This document shows, piece by piece, positions 6,460 through 10,123 of a stretch of 10,123 nucleotides of DNA; position 1 is the first letter of the stretch, and the number at the start of each line of letters is the position of its first letter. The position numbers and the translations under genes are program-made. Below the pieces are notes generated by a model. It saw nothing but the letters and a program-made list of their open reading frames with translations. It made no database searches and had not been told where the DNA came from. The stretch is from JBAZYZ01 sp964366065. Its GTDB lineage: Bacteria; Patescibacteriota; Minisyncoccia; Phycocordibacterales; VMEP01. Location of the stretch: the NCBI GenBank assembly GCA_964366065.1, contig CAYISF010000025.1:1-10123 (forward strand), written 5' to 3'.

Positions 6460-7434
6460 TTACTCGGCTGCTTTCAGGAGTTTTATCAGTTTATCTTGGA
6501 GTATTTTCACGCTCGCATCATCATAGAGCGTCACCGTTAATACGGTGCTGTTTAATTTTTTTGCCGAGGCAATAATTTTCTTGAGTTCTTTTTGGGAAAC
6601 CATGTCGCTTTTGGTCAAAATAAGAACTTCCCTCTTGCCAGCCAAAACCAGGTCGTATTTCTTAAGCTCGTTTCTAACGGCCTTATACACCTTGGGTATG
6701 GAACTATTTTCAAGCGACACCAAGTGCGCGAGCATTTTCGTCCGCTTCACGTGGCGCAAAAACTTATGCCCCAGTCCGCGCCCTTCCGCGGCACCTTCTA
6801 TAAGCCCCGGCAAATCAGCGATGATAAAACCGTACATTTCTCCCAGATTCGGTTCAAGCGTGGTAAAAGCGTAATCGCCGATTTTTGCGTGCGCATGCGT
6901 GAGCGCGTTCAATAAACTTGTTTTGCCGGCATTAGGCAGCCCGATAAGCCCGAGATCGGCAAAAAGTTCCAGCTCTATAAAGAAATCTGCCTCCTCTCCC
7001 GATTCGCCCGCCGTCCATTCTTTGGGGCTCCTGTTTGTGGAACTTTTAAAATGCTCATTCCCCATACCGCCTCTGCCTCCTTTCAGCAAAAGAACTTTCT
7101 CCCCTTCCTGCTCAAGAGAAATTCTCTCATCGATTTTTTTGTTGGTAATCACGGAACCAATCGGCAGTTCGATGGCAATATCGCCGCCGTCCCGTCCGTG
7201 CAAACCGTTTTTGGCGCCGTCATCGCCGCCTTCGGCGGCGAATTCTTTCTTGTGCACGTATCTTCTCAGAACATGAACGTCACGCACAGCCATAGCGTAG
7301 ACATCGCCGCCCCGGCCGCCATTACCTCCGCCCGGCCCCATTAAGGGCTTGCCCTTTTCTCTCCGCCAGCGGACCACGCCGTCGCCGCCCCGGCCGGCCT
7401 TTAGAGAGAGTTTTATTTCGTCAATAAGCGCCAT
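6460..7434 (-). CDS. obgE: Obg family GTPase (ribosome assembly)
   Basis: Obg/CgtA binds the large ribosomal subunit and links its assembly to GTP and stress state. Residues 1-157 form the glycine-rich Obg fold (KAGRGGDGVVRWRREK, GPGGGNGGRGGDV, LLKGGRGGMGNEHF). The GTPase domain follows: G1 GLPNAGKT at 165-172, G2 TTLEPN at 191-196 with Thr191/192, G3 DLPGLIEGAAEGRGLG at 207-222, and G4 TKSD at 274-277 where most family members have NKxD. The protein is 324 residues and stops after the GTPase domain, so the optional C-terminal OCT domain is missing. The ATG at 7434 follows the dedA stop by 3 nt and yields the standard N-terminus. It is the last gene of the four-gene set. No convincing terminator follows, only a T7 run (A tract 6433-6439 on plus) with a poor stem. 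Confidence 0.96.
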   Translation of the reverse strand: MALIDEIKLSLKAGRGGDGVVRWRREKGKPLMGPGGGNGGRGGDVYAMAVRDVHVLRRYVHKKEFAAEGGDDGAKNGLHGRDGGDIAIELPIGSVITNKKIDERISLEQEGEKVLLLKGGRGGMGNEHFKSSTNRSPKEWTAGESGEEADFFIELELFADLGLIGLPNAGKTSLLNALTHAHAKIGDYAFTTLEPNLGEMYGFIIADLPGLIEGAAEGRGLGHKFLRHVKRTKMLAHLVSLENSSIPKVYKAVRNELKKYDLVLAGKREVLILTKSDMVSQKELKKIIASAKKLNSTVLTVTLYDDASVKILQDKLIKLLKAAE

Positions 7435-7437
7435 AAA

Positions 7438-8040
7438 TTATTTTTTAAGCACATTTTGGCTTTCATAGTAAAAAACGACTGCGCGCTGGATAGCCATAAA
7501 CGTGACGATGAGAACCAAGACCACCAGAAAGAAAATGCTGACGCGGTGCGACACCAAAAGCGCCGCCGAACCGAAAAGGTACCCCAGTGCTACAAAAATC
7601 ACCACCCACAGAGAGGTGGCCACGATTTCGGCCTTGGTGAAAAGCCATATATCCACGTCTATAACGCCGGACAAAATGAGCGTAGCGTGGTTAGTGCCAT
7701 AAATATACTTTGCGAGCACCAGCGAGAGAAACGGTTTTTCTTTGAACCGGGGCAGAAGCCGTCCGACAATTTTTTCAAACGCATGGATAACGGGTTTAGC
7801 CCGCTCTACTTTCCGAAAGTATACACCCAAGAAATACCACAGAAAATCACCGATAAGCGCTCCGAGAATAGCTACTCCCAGAACCTCCCATATGGAAAGC
7901 GCTTCCAGATGAACCAGAACGCCGGCGATGATAAGGAAAGATTCTCCCTCAATTATCATCGCGCCGAACAAAATAAGAATCGTCGCAAGCTTATGCGCGG
8001 CGACAAAGGCAATGATGGCAACAAAATTATTAGAGAACAT
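7438..8040 (-). CDS. DedA/VTT-family integral membrane protein
   Basis: DedA proteins are inner-membrane proteins. In well-studied members they act in flipping undecaprenyl phosphate or other lipids and in membrane-potential maintenance. This 200-residue protein has hydrophobic segments at about 5-47, 52-75, 104-127, 132-162 and 168-190. Family landmarks are the re-entrant E31-GES region, GALIGDFLWYFLGVYF (60-75) and the K111-YIYGTN segment before LSGV. The last normally carries a basic residue plus Pro and Arg. Here Pro is Tyr and Arg is Asn117, so it is a divergent member and the substrate is uncertain. The start is set at ATG 8040, which overlaps the upstream stop by 11 bp. A TTG at 8055 would add five residues. 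It is translationally coupled to the holin-like gene and followed 3 nt later by obgE. Confidence 0.85.
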   Translation of the reverse strand: MFSNNFVAIIAFVAAHKLATILILFGAMIIEGESFLIIAGVLVHLEALSIWEVLGVAILGALIGDFLWYFLGVYFRKVERAKPVIHAFEKIVGRLLPRFKEKPFLSLVLAKYIYGTNHATLILSGVIDVDIWLFTKAEIVATSLWVVIFVALGYLFGSAALLVSHRVSIFFLVVLVLIVTFMAIQRAVVFYYESQNVLKK

Positions 8041-8383
8041 CTTCGGAATCAACAAGTTTGTCCCCTATGTAGTTCGCGACCGAAACGACAATGCTGCCCA
8101 AAAAGGCGGCCAGAAAACCGTCCACGGTAAATCCCTGAACAACTCTGGCGACAAGCCAGAAGAAAAACGCATTTATAACGAGAGAAAAAAGGCCAAGCGA
8201 AATGAATGAAAGCGGGAACATGATAATCTTCACAACGGGCTTAATGGTGATACCGACGATTCCCAAAATAAACGTGACTATAAGCGCCGTGATAAAACCG
8301 TCCACGTGTATGCCGGGAATGATGTAAGCCGCGAAGAGAACCGCGCCGGCGGCAATGAGCCATTTTAGAATAAGTTTAATCAT
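8030..8383 (-). CDS. Phage holin family 4 / YvlD-like four-helix membrane protein
   Basis: This 117-residue protein has about four membrane helices (3-22, 29-47, 52-80, 87-107). It carries the family's hallmark around TIKPVVKIIMFPLSFISLGL (46-65) followed by LFSLVINAFFF. A twofold pattern is visible: HVDGF at 26-30 and TVDGF at 86-90, each starting a helix, which suggests an internal duplication. Chromosomal members such as YvlD are envelope proteins of unknown function, and the phage name does not imply a prophage. Nothing phage-like surrounds it. The ATG at 8383 follows the upstream stop by 2 nt, and the end overlaps dedA, so it sits in the middle of a tight operon. Confidence 0.88.
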   Translation of the reverse strand: MIKLILKWLIAAGAVLFAAYIIPGIHVDGFITALIVTFILGIVGITIKPVVKIIMFPLSFISLGLFSLVINAFFFWLVARVVQGFTVDGFLAAFLGSIVVSVANYIGDKLVDSEDVL

Positions 8384-8385
8384 AA

Positions 8386-8796
8386 TTATTTCTTTATAGT
8401 GTCGTCCAAAAGCGATTTTATTTCAGAAACGCTCTTACGTAATTCCGCGATAGAATTTTTAAGTTCGTTCATATCATCATGCTCGGTCTTAATCTCCGAT
8501 TTAATTTCCGCCTCTGTTTTTTCAACAAGCTTTTTCTCGCGCTTCAATCCGGTTATGACAATATTTTCGCCGACGAAGAACGATACGAAGAGACCGGTAA
8601 CAAGCAGAACAATTACGCTTATCGCAAGCGACACCGGTCCGGTCATAAATGAAAGGAGGTCAGCTGTGTGCCACACTCCGCGCCAAAAGAGCACTATGGC
8701 TATGCCGCCAATGAGCGCGTAAACAAGCGGGTGGCGTGAGAGGCGCGTGCGCACATGGTCTTCTAAATGGTCAAAAAATTTTAGGATTTTTTTCAT
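8386..8796 (-). CDS. Hypothetical membrane protein with two helices and a coiled-coil tail
   Basis: I recognise no named family. The 136-residue protein starts with a basic amphipathic stretch (MKKILKFFDHLEDHVRTRLSRHP). Two hydrophobic segments follow at about 23-47 (PLVYALIGGIAIVLFWRGVW) and 53-83. A charged, heptad-like helix then spans about 84-136 (EKTEAEIKSEI, MNELKNSIAELRKSVSEIKSLL), probably a cytoplasmic coiled coil. The ATG at 8796 is chosen because a promoter sits directly in front of it. An upstream ATG at 8898 would add 34 unlike residues (MRWHNPLFWR...) that overlap the promoter. It is the first gene of the operon with the holin-like, DedA and Obg genes. An anchor or scaffold role in the envelope is inference. 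Confidence 0.75.
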   Translation of the reverse strand: MKKILKFFDHLEDHVRTRLSRHPLVYALIGGIAIVLFWRGVWHTADLLSFMTGPVSLAISVIVLLVTGLFVSFFVGENIVITGLKREKKLVEKTEAEIKSEIKTEHDDMNELKNSIAELRKSVSEIKSLLDDTIKK

Positions 8797-8806
8797 ATTT
8801 GCGCTT

Positions 8807-8836
8807 AGTATACCGCGAGAATGGAGCTTCAGGCAA
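8807..8836 (-). promoter_or_regulatory. Promoter of the membrane-protein/obg operon
   Basis: On the minus strand TTGCCT (8836-8831) and TATACT (8812-8807) are 18 bp apart. The -10 ends 10 nt before the ATG at 8796, so the 5' leader would be only about 3-4 nt, effectively leaderless. This also decides the start of the first gene. Confidence 0.65.
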
Positions 8837-8912
8837 TGCGCAGTTGATTCTCCGAATGAAAACCAAATACGCCAAAATAAAGGATTATGCCACCGCAATC
8901 CAACAAATCCAT

Positions 8913-8933
8913 GCTGTCACGCTCCGTGACAGC
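8913..8933. repeat. 9-bp hairpin between secA and the operon promoter
   Basis: GCTGTCACG-CTC-CGTGACAGC is a perfect 9-bp stem with a 3-nt loop. Neither strand has a T run after it, so it is not a standard terminator. It may protect the secA 3' end or be a binding site. Confidence 0.6.
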
Positions 8934-8940
8934 GCTTGTA

Positions 8941-8981
8941 CCCCAGTAGTAGAACCTCGTAATACTCGGTTCACTACGGGG
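8941..8981. repeat. 41-bp imperfect palindrome after secA, CCCC/GGGG ends
   Basis: Pairs are CCCC 8941-8944 with GGGG 8978-8981, TAGT 8947-8950 with ACTA 8973-8976, GAACC 8952-8956 with GGTTC 8968-8972, and GTA 8959-8961 with TAC 8963-8965. Read as minus-strand RNA, the inner internal loop is a tandem GA/GA mismatch. The ends recall the palindrome at 6317-6368. It lies about 30 bp after the secA stop. Confidence 0.6.
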
Positions 8982-8995
8982 CAAGTTTCTTCCCC
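8978..8995 (-). other. Alternative hairpin competing for the GGGG arm
   Basis: GGGG 8978-8981 can also pair with CCCC 8992-8995, extended by AAG/CTT (8983-8985 with 8989-8991) around a TTT loop and a bulged C. In minus-strand RNA this forms first after the secA stop and excludes the longer palindrome. Confidence 0.35.
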
Positions 8996-9011
8996 GCTAT
9001 CGTACATATAA

Positions 9012-10123
9012 CTAGGCGTTCTTTCCATGACAATGCTTATATTTAATCGCGTTCCCGTCAGCTTTTTTCGCTCCGCACGGACAAGGGTCGTTGCGGCCGA
9101 CTGGTGCTTTTCCCAGAGGAAGACTTTTCTCTCTTTGTTCCGAACTTCCGCCCAAAGCACTCCCCTCTTCGTGCACTTCCTCGAAATGAGTACCGCCAGA
9201 AGGAGCAGCAAGACCCCTAGATTGCATAACCGGTATAAGCCGAGCAAGCGTTTCGTAGAGAGACCCTTCCATCTCTTTGAAAAGCCGAAGTCCGTCTCGT
9301 TTATATTCCACCAAAGGGTCGCGCTGACCGACTGAACGAAGTCCGACGGAATCGCGCAGATAATCCATTTGCTCAAGATGTTCCACCCAGAGCATGTCAA
9401 TAACCTGAAGCGTTAATTTCCGAAATTCTCCAAAAAAAGGCCCTTCGCCGAATTCTTTCCTTTTTAGCGTCACAGTGGCGGCAAGTTCGTCGTCTCCGGT
9501 CGTAATCTCTTCTATAAGCCCCTCCAAATAATCTTTGTCTCCGGCAAGCGCCTTTTGGCGGCGTTCATAGACAATCTTCCGCTGATGATTCATCACGTCG
9601 TCATATTCAAGCAGGTGCTTGCGCCGGTCAAAGTTGAATCCTTCAATTTTTTCCTGAGCGCTCTCAAGCGCTTTCGAGATTAACTTGTTCTCTATCGGCT
9701 GGTCTTCGGGAATGCCGAAACGGCCCATCATTTTCTTAATGTTATCCGGCGCGAAAACACGCATGAGTGAATCCTCAAGAGAAACAAAAAATTGTGTTTC
9801 TCCAGGATCTCCTTGGCGGCCGGAGCGGCCGCGAAGCTGGTTGTCAATGCGCCTGGCCTCGTGGCGTTCAGTACCGAGCACAAAAAGCCCACCCCTATTT
9901 TTAACCTCGTCGTGCGTTTCCTTAGCAGTCGGATTGCCTCCCAACTTGATGTCCACGCCGCGGCCGGCCATGTTGGTGGCGATAACAACCGATTTGTGCC
10001 GGCCGGCCTGCGCGATAATCTCGCCTTCGCTTTCATGGTTCTTAGCATTCAGCACTTTATGCGGAATTCCTTCACGCTTGAAATATTCAGAAAGTATTTC
10101 GTTTTTCTCAATTGAAACGGTGC
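9012..10123 (-). CDS. secA: Protein translocase ATPase SecA, C-terminal part (start outside window)
   Basis: SecA is the ATP-driven motor that pushes unfolded preproteins through SecYEG. The visible 369 residues begin in nucleotide-binding domain 2 (TVSIEKNEILSEYFK, VLNAKNHESEGEIIAQAGR). They continue through ATNMAGRGVDIKLGG (48-62) and LGTERHEARRIDNQLRGRSG, then QGDPGETQFFVSLEDSLM, the conserved helicase motifs. The scaffold region follows (FNFDRRKHLLEYDDVMNHQR), then the two-helix finger region (IDMLWVEHLEQMDYLRDSV, RDPLVEYKRDGLRLFKEM). The stretch between about 191 and 240 is short, so the helical wing domain appears reduced. The tail is a SEC-C zinc motif: Cys347, Cys349, Cys364 and His365, with 14 residues between the second and third ligands instead of the usual eight. 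The GTG/ATG-like starts inside the fragment are not real starts, because the conserved frame is open to the right edge. Two hairpin systems follow its stop. Confidence 0.97.
   Translation of the reverse strand, partial: TVSIEKNEILSEYFKREGIPHKVLNAKNHESEGEIIAQAGRHKSVVIATNMAGRGVDIKLGGNPTAKETHDEVKNRGGLFVLGTERHEARRIDNQLRGRSGRQGDPGETQFFVSLEDSLMRVFAPDNIKKMMGRFGIPEDQPIENKLISKALESAQEKIEGFNFDRRKHLLEYDDVMNHQRKIVYERRQKALAGDKDYLEGLIEEITTGDDELAATVTLKRKEFGEGPFFGEFRKLTLQVIDMLWVEHLEQMDYLRDSVGLRSVGQRDPLVEYKRDGLRLFKEMEGSLYETLARLIPVMQSRGLAAPSGGTHFEEVHEEGSALGGSSEQREKSLPLGKAPVGRNDPCPCGAKKADGNAIKYKHCHGKNA

Noticed and set aside
6431..6475. Possible terminator after obg
   Set aside because: There is a run of seven T on the minus strand, but the only stem before it (CCGAG with CTCCGG) is short and bulged.
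8030..8383. Prophage remnant suggested by the holin-family protein
   Set aside because: Chromosomal members of this family are common in non-phage operons, and no other phage gene is present.
8386..8898. Longer form of the coiled-coil membrane protein starting at 8898
   Set aside because: The added 34 residues overlap a good promoter (8836-8807) and look unlike coding sequence.
8900..9005. tRNA-like fold in the gap after secA
   Set aside because: A GGTTCAC string suggested a T-arm, but no matching acceptor stem, anticodon arm or D-arm could be placed.
8885..9400. 171-residue minus-strand frame overlapping the secA end
   Set aside because: It is a shifted frame of secA and the hairpin region, whereas the secA frame carries the conserved motifs and the zinc tail.

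Overview
The window looks like part of a Candidatus Patescibacteria (CPR) genome, most likely a Parcubacteria-type lineage. The evidence is indirect: compact, housekeeping-style genes packed tightly; no clear Shine-Dalgarno sequence before any start; short versions of LepB, Obg and SecA; short palindromic elements between genes; and a very large surface protein of a style common in that group (N-terminal helix-turn-helix, one membrane segment, then Ser/Thr/Gly/Asn-rich fibre repeats). No rRNA, tRNA, CRISPR array or transposase gene was found.

Layout. All genes but one lie on the minus strand, so they read from right to left. At the right edge is the C-terminal 369 residues of SecA (9012-10123, start outside the window). 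A gap of about 200 bp (8797-9011) follows, holding hairpins after secA and then a promoter at 8836-8807. That promoter drives a tight set of four genes: a small two-helix membrane protein with a coiled-coil tail (8386-8796), a phage-holin-4/YvlD-type membrane protein (8030-8383), a DedA-family membrane protein (7438-8040) and the GTPase Obg (6460-7434). The gap 6294-6459 contains a remnant of a second gatB start, broken by a palindromic element, and is followed by an intact gatB (4887-6293).

A perfect bidirectional terminator (4829-4867) separates gatB from the only plus-strand gene, a 79-residue MerR-like DNA-binding protein (4556-4795). That gene is divergent from lepB (signal peptidase I, 3925-4425), and the two appear to share one -10 region. 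After the lepB terminator comes a 310-bp AT-rich gap with one perfect DnaA box. The left 3.6 kb is a single minus-strand reading frame of at least 1204 residues that runs off the window: cytoplasmic HTH, linker, membrane segment, long fibre-like repeats, then LVIVD-type beta-propeller repeats.

Biological theme. SecA (preprotein motor), LepB (signal peptide removal), several envelope proteins and one giant surface protein lie together, so much of the window concerns export and the cell envelope. GatB (tRNA-dependent amidation) and Obg (ribosome assembly) are the translation genes. The most unusual points are the gatB remnant with its inserted palindrome, the architecture and mosaic composition of the giant protein, and the set of palindromes bounded by CCCC/GGGG.
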